A stretch of DNA of 64,000 nt from positions 248,001 through 312,000 of the forward strand of contig JAHLEZ010000044.1 of the NCBI GenBank assembly GCA_020726505.1, given 5' to 3'. Positions 21,625 through 33,593 of the stretch are shown one piece after another. Position 1 is the first letter of the stretch. Each line of letters starts with the position of its first letter. The stretch is from Leptodontidium sp. MPI-SDFR-AT-0119 (Eukaryota; Ascomycota; Leotiomycetes; Helotiales; Leptodontidiaceae). A program made the position numbers and the translations under genes. The notes under the pieces are model-generated. The model made no database searches, was not told where the DNA came from, and saw nothing but the letters and a program-made list of their open reading frames with translations.

Positions 21625-24600
21625 TAGCGCTTCAGATTTCCCCTCCTTTCCTTTCCTCTACCCTTGGAGTGGAAAGGAAAGTCTAAATCTCTAGAAAGGA
21701 AGGGGATAGGAAAGTTATAGATTATCAAGGATAGGAGAGGATAGGAAAGTTGATTTCAAAGGCTAGGAAGAGGAAGGATAGCTAAGACTACTAAGTCATA
21801 ATAATAAAAAATCGCCCGCATTTACACTAACACAAATGTTTAGCCCCAAATAGGCAATTTTGATACTATTCACAAAACTCTTATAGCGGTAACTAATTAG
21901 AGCCCTTGGATCAGAGTGAACAATGTTCACCCTGATGTCACCTGCTAGCCTGCTTTCAGGACCGATTTAGAGGCTTGTTTCAAACTAGTCAAATTACCTC
22001 TGGAGTTATCTAAGGATCTTGTTCTTGCCAAAGTACTTGCCCACCCTTTCTTCTCTTATTGTCACTTATCAACTAAGCTCTCAAATACTACGTAGCCTCA
22101 ATAATATCAATCTTGAGGCCCTGTCTTTGGCTAGTAAGAAGAAGCTTGGTCTAGGAGAAGACCCTCTCACATTCCGCTGACATGGCCGGTATTGAGCATA
22201 TATCTAGTCCTATTCGGGCAAGCCTATACGTAGAGCTCTTTGATAGCTTTGAAAGCTAGAATTGAGCTAGAGTAGTACTCTCATTAAGCTTAAATGGCCC
22301 ATCTTCAATCTATTGAGCTAGCTCATCACGTGGGCGCTGGGCGAAGGATTATGTCATATCGGAGGCTCTCTGGACTCGATTAGGCTCCCTTTCTCTTCTT
22401 TGTGGAACTAAAGAAAGCTCTCTATAGTCTAATAGGAAGTATTTGTACTTATCCCAGAGTAAATCTAAAGACTTCTTAGCGTTAGGGATCCAAGATCGTG
22501 GCCTGTGGGCATCTCGGTGGTTAGTGACATCTTTCTAAGTCTTAGTAAAGTAGTACTATCCGCTTTGTGGTTGAGTAACGACAGATACGTACACTACTAG
22601 AGTCTTATTAACAATATTAAAGTACTCGTCTAGCTTAGTCTAAGCGTTAATAACGCAGGATTTCAGCTTATTAACGTGAGTAGAGGCAAGATTAGGATTA
22701 GCGGCCCGTTGAGTAAAGTCATCCCTCACTTCTCTCATGTGACTAAGTAAGTCGTTTAAGACAACTATATAATTAGAGAGAACGCCCTGATCGGAGGCTT
22801 GTCTTTTGCCAGCACCTTAAGAATGGATCGTATAGTCCACGAATGGCTGTAAGATTACTATGGTCTCCTTGAGAGTGTCCCAGTCGTCAGGTGTTAAGGT
22901 GTTATGTGACAAGAGCTACTCTTTCTCTTTATTATTTGTAGGAGCCCTTTATAAGTTGCCGTGAGTAGCCGTCTTATTCTCATTATAAAACTCCGTAATC
23001 CGTGGCCGTAGCTTGAGAGCTCTCTCTATTATAGTATAAAGGGAGTTCTATTTAGTTATATTATCTGTAATTAGCTGAAGGTCGTTATAGGCTGAGTCCT
23101 TAGTATCCACAAATGGGCGTATCTTCTTGAATCTCTTACGCCGTTGTGGGGTGCGGCAAATAAAAGTAACAACGTTATGGAGCTTACTAATAGGCCCTCT
23201 CTTCCTCTAAAGCTGTAGCTCCTTGACTAGCTTAGACTGTTCCCTCTATTAGTTAGCATCTCTCTCAAAAGCGTCAAATTCGGTACTGTAAAAGAAGGCC
23301 TTCGCGGATAAATTAATCACATACCCTAGGCACTGGAGCCTCTTAGCCTTTCTCTTGGCTGTTGTCATATTCGGGAAGAAATGGGAGAGAATTTAGTCGA
23401 TGGCAACGTCGTTATTGCTTGCGTTATCCGTGATAAAGTAGCTAACGCGTTCCTGTAGGCTGTATTCCTTGATAACCTCAATAAGAACCTCTGCTTGGTT
23501 CTCACCGGTATAGGCGCTATGGAGTTGGCGCATAGTAATAAGTGTCTGTAAGTAGTGAATTAGCGATGTGTTATATATATCTAGATTTCTCCGTAATGTA
23601 ATAACTTTTTTATTTAAAAAGTATTAGTCAATTGAAAACATAGCGGAATGTGTGATCTATTACGGGGAAAGTGCTTACTGACTGGCATCTATTATATAGA
23701 TCAATATAATAGGCAACGATTCCTAGGATGGCTAGATAGTTGGGAGAAGTCTATAAATCGAAGGAAAAGTGTACTATCCCCTTCGTACAATGTAGCTCTT
23801 CGATTAGATCTTGTTTCCGCGCCTTATACGCGTCTAGAACCTATCCCCTTATAGTATCGCCGGCCTTCGGGATGAGGGTCTCAATAGCCGGGTATAAGAC
23901 CTTCAAGAACTCGATAAAGAGCGTGTTGACAACGAAGGCAAACGGTAGTTGGCAGATAACAAGGAACGTGATCAAAGCAGTCCTGAAAGGATCTGAGACA
24001 ACTCGATGGGTAAGACTCGTAAATTTCTCTACTGTACGCAGTGTAGACTTAGTTAAGGGTGTAGTGCTACTAGCGGCGGCTTACTTCTTTGTATAATAGT
24101 CCATCGAGTTTAAGGGTGTCCTTCTCCCCTGTTGAGTAATACTGTGAACCCTCTGTAGATGGCCCTCCTTATTCTTGGCGTTAGCAGTCTTCGATTAGAC
24201 CTCATTGCAATATACGCACTTCTAGTAAAGCCTATTGCGAAGGCATTGGCTATTGGAGTCTCGCCCTATAAGGTAAAAAAGTTAGCAAAATCAAAAGGTT
24301 TATAATAATGGCAATGCACCTTGAGTAACCCGAATCAACTCAATTCCTTGATCCCCCTAGTACTAGGCCTTCTTCTTGCTAGATTTAGTATCCAGTCCAT
24401 CTACTTTAACGTAGTCTATCCTTGATTTTTATCCGTAAAGCAGAGGGTAGTCCATGGAACATAGCCATATATGCTGCATCGTCAGCAAGTCGAGTAAACG
24501 CTTCTAAAGCTGGGATTTCGCCAGAGCCTTGAAAAGTCGGGGTTTGGCCGGTAAGATCTGAGAGAACACTCTTATTACTATCGGGGATTTCAATTGGACC

Positions 24601-25010
24601 TTAGGAAGCTATAGCAAGCCAAAAAGCTTTGAAAATAATTTATTTCGAATAAAAATGGCAGTGTTATAAGTGATGCCAGTCACACTAAAGGGACCACTAA
24701 AGGTAGGAAAAAGGTAATACTCGCAGCAGTTACGTAGTATGTGGATCCTTTAATTTTAAGTACTCGTTTCCGGGAATTCACTAGCCGTGGCGACTTAACT
24801 GGCACTAAATCTAGGACCCACAACACTATAAAATCATACCTTAAAATAGCCTTCCTTTCCTTTCCTATCCTGCTTCTAGGATAGGATAAGAAGATCCGGG
24901 AGCTTGGAAAGGAAAGGGATAAGAAAGCCGAGATTAATCATGGATAGGAGTGGATAGGAGCGAGGAAGGATAGGAGGGGCACGGAAGAGGAGGGGAAATC
25001 TGAAGCGCTG
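21625..25010 (-). mobile_element. Decayed hAT transposon inside the exonuclease gene
   Basis: Terminal inverted repeats read TAGCGCTTCAGATTTCCCC on the left; on the right the reverse complement begins CAGCGCTTCAGATTTCCCC, so the left end has one C-to-T change. The target duplication is CGGCGCTC (21617-21624 and 25011-25018), the 8-bp size of the hAT group. Subterminal GGAAAGGAAAG / GGATAGGA runs occur at both ends. Length is 3,386 bp. The interior codes for a broken hAT transposase on the minus strand. Confidence 0.88.
22050..24460 (-). pseudogene. hAT transposase, multiply mutated
   Basis: The minus strand shows a BED-type zinc finger (CVYCNEV then GHLQRVH, near 24230-24150). RNase H-like core segments follow (SYFITDNASNNDVAID near 23400). 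The C-terminal dimerisation motif is SIPAMSAECERVFS (22195-22154). Stops are almost all TAG or TAA, often where Trp or Gln would be expected (for example before TSPNYLAIL and within TK-NSLYTIIERA). That is the pattern expected from C-to-T change at CpA on both strands (RIP). No functional protein can be read. Confidence 0.8.
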
Positions 25011-25399
25011 CGGCGCTCTGCTGTTTCCTGAAGTTCAGGCTCATCTGGTCGAGCTTCTCCGCAATCGTATTGTGATCGGCCACGATATTCAAAAAGATCT
25101 GACAGTTATCTCAATGGATCTGCCTTCCCACATCGCACGGCTTCATGGTCTTTTTCGATTGCCCACTCAGGTCACCTTCGACATCAAAATTCGCGACACA
25201 CAAAGGTGTCGCAAGTACCTGCAATTCGCCAATGCTGGCGCCCATCAGGGTCCAAGTCTTAAGAATCTAGCCTTGAAGGTGCTTGGTCGTCCTATCAAGC
25301 AGAGTCGTGTGTCGAGCGTGGAGGATGCTATTGCGACCATGGAATTATATCGGAATGCTGAGGCAGATATCGAGCAAGAGCAAGGAAAGTAGAGTCGTA

Positions 25400-26690
25400 A
25401 GACCTGCGTTTCGTGCTAAGGGTTCTTAACTCAGTGGTAAAATGGACATTGGGCAGTCATCTTGGGATATCTGGCGTCCATATCGAGTATAAACTGGTGC
25501 TACCTGCTGCGAGTTGCTATCGCTGTCACCAACGAACGGCAATCGAGGGGGAGAAATCTTATCCGAAAATTCCATAAACTTCTAGCCTTCTCGTTGTCTC
25601 AGAATTTTCATTTGTCGCCGAAGTAAGCTGTAGCTTCCTTAAACTCGGTACATCTCTACTTCCTCACCTCCTTATCCTGCGACTGCTGGCTAGCCACCAA
25701 GGAAGTGTGTAGGGGATCGGCTTCAAAAGTCGCAAAGGAGCGAGGAAAATACCATTGACTGAATCAAACAAAATGGGGAGCAAACTACGTCCCGTCGAGT
25801 TTGCTTTCTTTCTGTGACTGCAGCTGCGAAGGCAACCTGTGAGCCACGAGAGCGGCCTTGGCGGGGTCTTCAAATTTGGCAAGCATCGCTGGATTTCAGG
25901 CTTGCATCACTGCTAGTACCACAGCTGCAGGCTTTCGGCTGCTCACCATCATCGGCCACTTCAACCTGGCAATTAATTATACAACCGAATTTCCAGGCAT
26001 TTAGTCGAGAGCGGCATTAAGTCTTCCAACATTAAGCATTTCTACTTGTACATTTGTTTACAAAGGCCTCAAGCGCATATGTTCATGCAGCCTGAACCGT
26101 CTGGGTGAAGCGTCACCCAGCACTCGCGGTGCAAGGCGAGCGTCTGTCCGAACCCAACCAACGACATCCTGACATCCCGACACAGGAACCTCACTCACAT
26201 TTGAATAACTGTTTTCTTGTTGCACATCGTAAAATCCCAGCAAAACTAATGTGGCGTTTTCGGATCCATACAAGAGCTCCAAATTGTGACTTTCCAACAA
26301 TTGGCGAGGCACAGTCCGAGAACCTGGAACGGAATGCTTCCGAACATGGAAAATCGGCACAGCACACTTGTGACTTTCAATGATACGGAGAACGAGAAGG
26401 AGGTTTTAGAAGAGAGGATTGACTTATCTGAACAAGCAGCGATTTTTGTATTGATTAGTTTTGTCAAGCAGGAAGCGATGTTGATAAAGTTCTCCTGAAT
26501 TTCGCGAGCCAGTGGGGTTGGTCGTTCTTCAGAGGCCGGACCCGAGTTCTACCGTGCCTAGGGCATGTCGCGTTAGCAGCTGACTCAACCCAACGCGTTG
26601 AAGTTCTAATTACCAGGCCAACACCACCCACCTAACTCCATCACAACATCACCCCTCCTCCACTCCATCTCCACGATACGATTATCCCAT
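25400..26690. other. Gene-poor stretch
   Basis: No gene supported. At 25430 the sequence TTAACTCAGTGGTAAAATGG resembles a tRNA A-box, but no cloverleaf follows. Other open frames are under 100 codons and have no motifs. Confidence 0.4.
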
Positions 26691-26706
26691 CGTGTCCAGC
26701 AGTATA

Positions 26707-27960
26707 ATGACCGTTCAAACCCGATCAACACTCCACGTCCACGTCACGCCTCCTAGAAGCTTCACAGCCTGTCCCCTGACGCCTCCGACAGACGAGAAGT
26801 CTCCCTCGACGGTTCTGCGTATTCTTGAAGATATTAAGAACAGGACAGCGAAGACTGGCGGCGACGTGGACGGGAGCAGAGTACTGGTTCCTTGGGCTGC
26901 GTATTCGTTGGATGCGGAGAGGTATCAGGAGTTGCTGCAGCGGATTCAACGAGATGAGACTTTGGCTGGATTTGCTGAACAAGAATTGAGGTAGGAGGGA
27001 GAGATTTCGCAGATAGTGGATTGATAGAGAGCTAACATTGCTGTTGCTGCAGGCTCGATTACTTCCTCTCGACGCGCTGCCTCGTCCTTCGAATGCCCTC
27101 TGCCCTCTGCCGTTCACGAACACTTCATCTCCTCCGTCGTCGAAGAAATCAAAACACAACTCAAGACCTTCACAGGACCATCCGGCGACTTCGCGCACGA
27201 GATCAAATTTGGCGGCTCATCACGCATCAAATTTGACGACCCTGATTATGGAGCGCATGATCCAGATGGGCAGTTCCAGCATGCGGATGCGCAGTTCCCT
27301 GGTGTTGTGATTGAGGTGTCGTACTCGCAGAAGAAAAGGGATTTGCCGCATCTAGCGGATGATTATATTCTGGGGAGTGATACAAATATTCAGGTGGTTG
27401 TGGGGTTGGATATTGAGTATGGTGCGGGGAAGGAGAGATGGCTACTTGGTCGGTTTGGGAGCCCGAGACTGTGAAGGATGATGATGAGGGGGAGGATGTG
27501 TTGATTGCGAAGATAATTGTTGATAATGAGGTATTTTCTCACCCCTATCCTATCAATTGCACTGACAAGCTAACTCTACTATCCAGGTCTTTCGCACCCC
27601 CACTGGCTCACCACCCACCTCCCCTCCCAACTGCAAATCCCCCTCCACGCCTTCGCGCCCTCATCCTGCTACCCGTCCAACGTCCCACCGACAGGCAGCA
27701 TCACTATTCCTGCTCAGACACTCTGCAAATTCCTAGCAGACGCAGAGCGAACGGCCTCTATGATGGTACAGAAGACAGGGCTTGTCAAACCTACAGAGAC
27801 TAAGACATGGGGGAAGAAGAGAAGGAGAGAGATCAGGCCGACGGAAGAGTTGCTGGAGAGGGACGAGAAGAGGTGGAAGAGGGAGGAGGATAGGGTGGGC
27901 GAGAGGGAGATTGCGGATGATGCGAGTTTTAAGGGGAGTGTGGGGAGTGATGGGAGTTGA
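26707..27960 (+). pseudogene. Conserved fungal hypothetical gene with frameshifts
   Basis: Exon 1 runs from ATG 26707 (MTVQTRSTLHVHV) to the donor near 26990. Exon 2 opens LDYFLSTRCLVLRMPSA and then changes frame. Its conserved core follows in a second frame (FPGVVIEVSYSQKKRDLPHL, DDYILGSDTNIQVVVGLDIE). Another change leads to MATWSVWEPETV, then an intron (about 27532-27592), and a last change to the C-terminal part LPSQLQIPLHAFAP ending at 27960 in a charged tail. The first shift coincides with a 7-bp tandem duplication, CCCTCTG twice at about 27092-27105; with a single copy the frame would continue. I recall this core as a widespread Pezizomycotina family of unknown function often found in repeat-rich regions. 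Three shifts indicate a pseudogene. Confidence 0.65.
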
Positions 27961-27989
27961 GGGGAAGGGTTGTGTGATGGACGATTTTT

Positions 27990-29190
27990 AGGGTGTGGGA
28001 ATGACTTGACAAGCATGTTCTCATGGATACTAGGGACATAGGGGAGTCTGCGACGAAGACTGCGATATGAACATGGTGGAGGCTACATACAAGGTTCTCG
28101 ATGTCGAGGGGAGGGAGAGCAGATTGCTACAGCTAGCTCCTCTCCCAGATCTTTCTCTTCGTTCGATCTGACATACCCATTCTACAACGGTTCACAAACA
28201 TCAGTACTCAGCAGCACACCAAGAACCTCAGCCAATCCAGCAGCACGACTTACTCGGCAGCCTGTCATCGCACAGGACTAGGATTGAATTCAATGTGCTG
28301 GATCAGGTCTGTCAAGGCTTCGAACATCACACCTTCTAACCGAACATCAAGTCCATCCAGGCCGCAGTGTATGCATCTCCGGACGCATCGCATCGCATGA
28401 AGGTCTTGTTGGTGGTGGATCTCACCAGCAAGGGGTTCTACACGTCTGGGAAGGAGCTTGGATCGATGAAGGGTGAGCTTGGGTGCGCGAAGTCGTTGGC
28501 TTGCGATGATGAAGTGGATGAAGTCTGGAAGGAAGGTTTGTGGTGGATTAGAGGATACATTCGTAGAAATGCTTTCATTTTGACAATGCAGCTTCTGCTT
28601 CTGCCTCGGAGTGTCTTCATCTCGTTTCTTCAATGTTCGTGCTTCAATTCCTGCGCTGTCACTTCTTGTCACTATACGCTGTGCTGTGATGTGATCACAG
28701 CAAATGGGATGAATTTCCTGCACCTGATGATGATACACTTGATACCTACCTGTCACAGTATAGGCTCTCGAATCTATTGCCCATTTTCATAGTGCCTAGC
28801 TGTTTGTACAGTCATCCAACATCGCTTCTATTTCAACCCCCACCACCTTGAGTAAGATCTTCTGCGACTAGAATACATCAACTGATTTACCACTCAACGT
28901 GAGGGTTCGGACCTCAGTAGAGTGGCATTGTTTTCCAACAACCCCTCTAAGCCATCATCAGGATTCCCTATGTATTTTCGGGGAGAACTACAGGGCTCGG
29001 CAGCTCTTTTCCAATTACGGCGAACCAGTCTACAGCTTTATGGTATATATTACGATCATGCCTGTCCCAATCTATTGCTTTCATTCGCATAGTTTTTTAA
29101 GCAATTCGGGTTCCAGGTCAGCGGGATGGGATATTGGCTGCAATATCCCATGGTACTCAGCCGACTAAGCAGGTCGTTTTAGTACAGTAA
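27990..29190. other. No recognised gene
   Basis: Open frames near 28367-28792 and 28265-28756 overlap on opposite strands and lack domains. I do not support either as a gene. Confidence 0.35.
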
Positions 29191-29378
29191 TAGAAACCCA
29201 GTGTGTCAAAAAATTATTCAAATTAATTAATTAATATTCAATTCAATTCAATTCAAATTGAATTGAATTGAATAATGATTCTTAGACTCGAATAGAATAG
29301 TAATTAAATTATTCTTGAATATTATTCAATTATTCAAGAACATGTGACTAAATTTAAACTAGAAAATTAAAATACAAA

Positions 29379-32357
29379 TTAAACCTTTTCCTGTATATAA
29401 AAAGGATTATCTTCAAGAGTATAACTCTTAATTAACTCCTTATATTCTTTTCCTTCTTCGTCTTCAAGAACTCCCCAACTTTTTAAGCAAATTATCTTTT
29501 CAAACGTCTCTTTAGAAAGCCTATTTCTTAATTTAGAAATAATTAAAGCTCCTTGAGAGAAAAACCTTTCACTAGCGGCTGAACTAGCTGGAATTTGAAG
29601 ATATTTCCTAGCTATTCGAGATAATATTTTATACTTCTCTTTATTAAGTCGCCAGTAATCTAAGGCCTTAGTCTATTATTAAGTTAGCTTCAGTTATATT
29701 AAAGATATTAATAAACTTACATGTTTAGGACTTCTTTTTTCTTCTAAATAAGTAGTTAATTCGTCGGTTTCAAATTCTTCGTCGTTTTCGGCAAATATTC
29801 CTAATTCGTCGTCGTCGTCGTCGTATATATTAAGATCTCCGTCCTCGTCAATTATAGGATTTTCTCTCAAGTAGTCTAATTTATAACTATATAAATAATT
29901 AGTATTATTAATATTAAATTATTAAAGATAAAGCTTACTTATTAAAATCCGTCCTTAAGCGAGCTATAATATCTGATATAAATCCGGTTGAAATACCCAT
30001 GGCTTTTAAGCCTTCTTCTTTAATTCTAGGATCAAAGATCATAGATAAATAAAAGTTTTTACTCTTATTATCTAAAACCCCTGTTTTCGGATAATACTTC
30101 CGAAGCTTAGCGATACCGCTATTAATAGCGTCAATAAATGCTTTATCCTAATTTTAAAGTTAATATTACTAGTATTTTAAAAATAAAAGGAATTTAAAAT
30201 AATAAGTACTTACTTGATGTTGTTGCTTAAAAGCATCTAATTTATTATATATTATATATACCTCAGGCATAATATAGTATATAGTCGGGTATTTCTCGGC
30301 TTGTAATTTTGTAGTTGCTTTAACGAATATAGCTAAAATAGCTAATACGTTCTCTAACCACTTGATTTCTGTTTCGCCGAGTAATAGATTATTCTTATTC
30401 TTAAAAGCCTTAGAGTTCGAGCTATTAATAACAGCTCTAATAGGCTCCCAAAGATGTAAGAAATTCTTTAACATATAATATGTTGAAGACCAACGAGTTT
30501 GTTGATCTAATAATAGTTAGTTAAATACTAATAATAAAAGGATATATTTATAAATAAAAAAAACTTACCAAGCTGAGGAAATCGAGCCTTTTGTATTTCA
30601 AAAGCTTTAATTTGAGCTTCTAAAAGCCGCTTATTTTCTTGGTTATATTTGATGCCGATTATAATTTTTCGAACCTTTTTCCAAATAGAGAAATCTATAT
30701 AAAATTAGTAAAATAATTTATTAAATTATTAATAAACTTACTTGTTTCTTGATTTTCTTGAATATCTTCTTCTTTTTCTTCTTCATATATATCTCTAAAA
30801 TAAGAGATATTATAATCGTTCTTAATAATACCTTTTAAGATATCTTGAACAACTAAATTTAATACGTGAGCTACACAAGGTGTATCACCTTGAAATTTCA
30901 TAGCTTTTTGAGCGTAATGCTTTATAAAAGCAGTTATAAGTGTATCGTTTGAAGAAGCGTTATCTCTTGTAATACTATTATAAAGATTAGCTTTTATAAT
31001 AAAAGTATTCTTTAAAATACTTACCTAATAATATTATCTTCAATATCAAAGCTTTTAAGAGCTTGTATTAATACCGAACTCATATAGACGCCTGAGTGTT
31101 TATCGGCTAAGTCTCTCATAGCTAAAAGTCGCGAATTCATATTAAAATTCGCGTCGATCCAGTGGCTATTAAATTAGTTAGTTATTTAATAAATAAATAA
31201 ATTAATTAATAAAAAATAACTTACATAGTAATTCCAAGATAAGCATCTTGATTTATTGTCGGTGCAGTACCGGTTCATGTACCACGCCGCATGTGTGAAT
31301 ATATTCCAATGCGAGTATGGCGACAGAGTAATAAATGTATGGTTCAAAATCTGTGTATATTCTAAGAGAGTGCGAGGAGAGCCAGACTATATACTACGGA
31401 ACCCCACCGAATCTCCACCGAAACCAGTCCGGCTAGGCTCTGACCCTTGAATTTGACCCGCACCCACTTTTCCAAACCGAAGTATGCTCATGCAGGGACC
31501 TGTGGACCAACATTTATAGCCGTCCAAGCATCAAGAGTTAAAGAAAACCCTCCTTGAGTCTTAATTTGCTCTAATAACAAGTCTTTTAATAAAGACTTAT
31601 TATTATTAAAATATAAAGTCAACTCATCAGTTAAAACTTGAGAGTACAAAGGCGGTACCTCCCTTTAATAATAAGTTAGTTATAAATCCAAGTATTTATA
31701 AGTATTAGAGCGTACTTACTTATGAAGGTATGCCATTAATTTCCGAAAGCTAATACTTGTAACAGCTCTAAAAGAGATATTATTAGAAACAACAAAGTTT
31801 AATAATAATCTCTTAAAATGCGATATCATAAAACTAGCTTCTTTTTCTTCTTCTTCTGATTCGTCATCTTGTTGATTATTATTATTAAAGGACTCTTTTA
31901 AGCTTAATTGACTTGTATTTCGAGTCGAATTCGAAGTAATTGTTCCTAAAATAATATTAGTAAATATTATTAATAAAAAACTTATTAATAAATTAACTTA
32001 CTTGGATCAATATTATTCTTTATAGCCTCTATATTTATTGACTTATGAGAGGTTCGAAAGTGAGTAAAATAATTACTCGTAGTTTGATTAACTTTTTGAT
32101 TAAGCCATTTTTTACTAATTTAAGTTAGTATAACTTTTTATTAATAGATTTAAATAAACTTACTTGCAACCTCGAACTAAACATCGGACAGTAACAGTAC
32201 GGTAGTCTTCAAGCTTTTCCGGATTTGGTTTAGCTTTATCGAGAGTCTTTAATAAGTATTTAAACTTAAAAAGAGGCGGTTGTAAATCAAGAGGATCTAA
32301 TTCGAATTCGGCCGAGTTTTGCTTAATATTTAAAGCAATAGAAGTTGGTTGCGACAT
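29379..32357 (-). CDS. hAT transposase, many exons, disrupted by a solo LTR
   Basis: Start ATG at 32357 (MSQPTSIALNIKQN), stop at 29379. Roughly ten exons are separated by ~50-bp AT-rich introns with GTAAGT donors and TTAG/ATAG acceptors. Domains in order: a BED-type zinc finger split by an intron (VRCLVRGC, later YFTHFRTSHKS near 32070); the catalytic core (FSLTLDAWTAIN, then DAYLGITMHWID near 31225); DNASSNDTLITAFIKHYAQK near 30950; CVAHVLNLVVQDILKGI; WSSTYYMLKNFLHLWEPI; and the hATC dimerisation region YLQIPASSAASERFFSQGAL near 29560 ending before the stop. Unlike the other hAT copies here I see no premature stops in these exons. The only obvious break is the LTR insertion inside LDAWTAIN/QDAYLGIT. 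Intron edges were placed by eye. Confidence 0.75.
31257..31512. mobile_element. Solo LTR nested in the hAT transposase
   Basis: A 256-bp segment starting TGTCGG and ending CCAACA, flanked by the 5-bp duplication TTTAT (31252-31256 and 31513-31517). Removing it and one duplication joins the transposase frame. Its GC content is clearly higher than the surrounding element. No internal retrotransposon sequence is present, so it is a solo LTR left by LTR-LTR recombination. Confidence 0.82.
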
Positions 32358-33054
32358 AGTAAAGTATACTAAAGATATACAAGTGTACTTTTAAAAGTAT
32401 TTATAAGAGTATAAGTTGTTATTGATTTATTAAAGTGTTTGTTAGATAATGAAAAGTCGATTCTAACGAGAGATTTAATTGTTTTTATAATAAATAAACC
32501 TTTTCTAAAGAATTCTAAGACTATCGAAGCATTAATTATTAATCCTTATACTCGAAAGTACTAGAATTATATTTTCGTTACTTACTAATATTCTATTTGT
32601 AAGACTTATTAATTAATATTAAATTAGAAGTATGGCGTTGATTCTAGGAGGTTCCTTATCGCTGCCCCGCTTGATAAGCAAGATAGCGGGATCTATACTA
32701 GAATAGGATAGACTATAGCCGAAACAGGTATAGATCCCGTAAACCTTAACCTTAATTAAGCGAAACCACTCAAAGTCGTATTAGTCAGCAAATTATTCAA
32801 ATATATTTAAATATATTTAAATCAATTCAAATTTTAATTAATTAGAATTGATTAATGAATAAAATCATTGAATTGAATTGAATAATACCTATTATTCAAT
32901 TCAATTCAATTCATTTGACACACTGTAGAAACCGGCTCCAGCACGATATTAGTTGTGATAATTGATGCTGCCATTGCTAATTCTAGAACCACGGTTTGAT
33001 TCTCCTATGGCTGCTCTACAGGCTGAGATACTGAGACGCGTTCAGAGGCTGCCT

Positions 33055-33212
33055 ACGTCAGGTCAGCAAGCAGAAGCTTGACAGTATTATGCTGGATGAG
33101 TGTCATCTCACCATTACAGCTACTGACTACCGGCAATGCATGCTCAGCTAGGCTGGTATGCCCGGCAGATTAAGGCTCAGAGGTTTTGGCTAACAGCTAC
33201 CTCCCTCTTGTA
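33055..33212 (+). pseudogene. RecQ-like helicase fragment
   Basis: A short segment reads KLDSIMLDECHLTITATDY, a Walker B-type DExH motif. After one frame change it reads FWLTATSLL, resembling motif III of the helicase family. Similar helicases of the telomere-linked RecQ-like type are common in fungal repeats. Only about 50 residues remain. Sequence left of the adjacent hAT (29100-29190) may hold more of the same gene, but that is too decayed to read. Confidence 0.4.
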
Positions 33213-33593
33213 AGATTAACGCTTTCACTTCAGTGCTGACAATAAAGGTAGACCTCAAATGTCCGTGCGGATGTGATGACCCTACCCTGCTGGCGGCTGG
33301 GAGACTGGAGACTGGAATTCGTAGATTTGATGACGTTTTAAGTGTGACATCGCCAGCGGCAAATAGTCATGTGAGCAGTCTTACATTGCAAAACACATTT
33401 AGAGGAAATACCTTTTGCGTTTTCATGGAATGTTGGATTCTTTGCATAAACTCCGTTTCTTATCTTACCGAAACAGTCTGGTCCGTATCAACTGGATCAG
33501 CTATACTTGTGAGTTGTACCGTATTCTTATATAAACCTAGTAAGCTCATTGATTGTGTTAAGCTCCTGTCAGTCTATAAGAATAAACTCAAGG

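Larger units (their letters stand above)
21396..25392 (+). pseudogene. RNA exonuclease 4-like DEDD nuclease, split by a hAT
   Basis: The gene is read from ATG 21396 to 21624 and from 25019 to the stop at 25392. Without the 3.4-kb insert and one 8-bp duplication the frame reads on (NPKNGA continues as LLFPEVQAHL) to give about 200 residues, the size of small REXO4/ISG20-type 3'-5' exonucleases. Motifs: Exo I AIDCEM, Exo II IVIGHDIQKDL, Exo III SSVEDAIATMELY. In this family a catalytic His normally sits four residues before the last Asp (HSSVEDA). Here that place is Val, so activity may already have been reduced. The family processes structured RNA in nucleus or nucleolus; this copy is interrupted. 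No intron is needed. Confidence 0.75.
29199..32925 (-). mobile_element. hAT transposon with readable transposase
   Basis: Ends are CAGTGTGTCAAA on the left and TTTGACACACTG on the right, with an 8-bp target duplication TAGAAACC at 29191-29198 and 32926-32933. Subterminal ATTCAATTCAATTCA arrays occur at both ends. The element is about 3.73 kb and very AT-rich. It carries a transposase on the minus strand and a 256-bp solo LTR at 31257-31512. The small element at 61452-62235 has related ends (CAGTGTGACAAA), so this element or a sister could move it. Confidence 0.92.

Noticed and set aside
25425..25505. A-box-like TTAACTCAGTGGTAAAATGG suggesting a tRNA or SINE
   Set aside because: No matching B-box at the right distance and no cloverleaf; no second copy seen in the window.
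28265..28792. Overlapping ORFs of 163 and 141 codons on opposite strands
   Set aside because: No recognisable domain or splice sites; neither outweighs the other.
29220..32900. CRISPR-like array suggested by repeated ATTCAATTCAATTCA
   Set aside because: These are subterminal hAT repeats without spacers, and the organism is a fungus.
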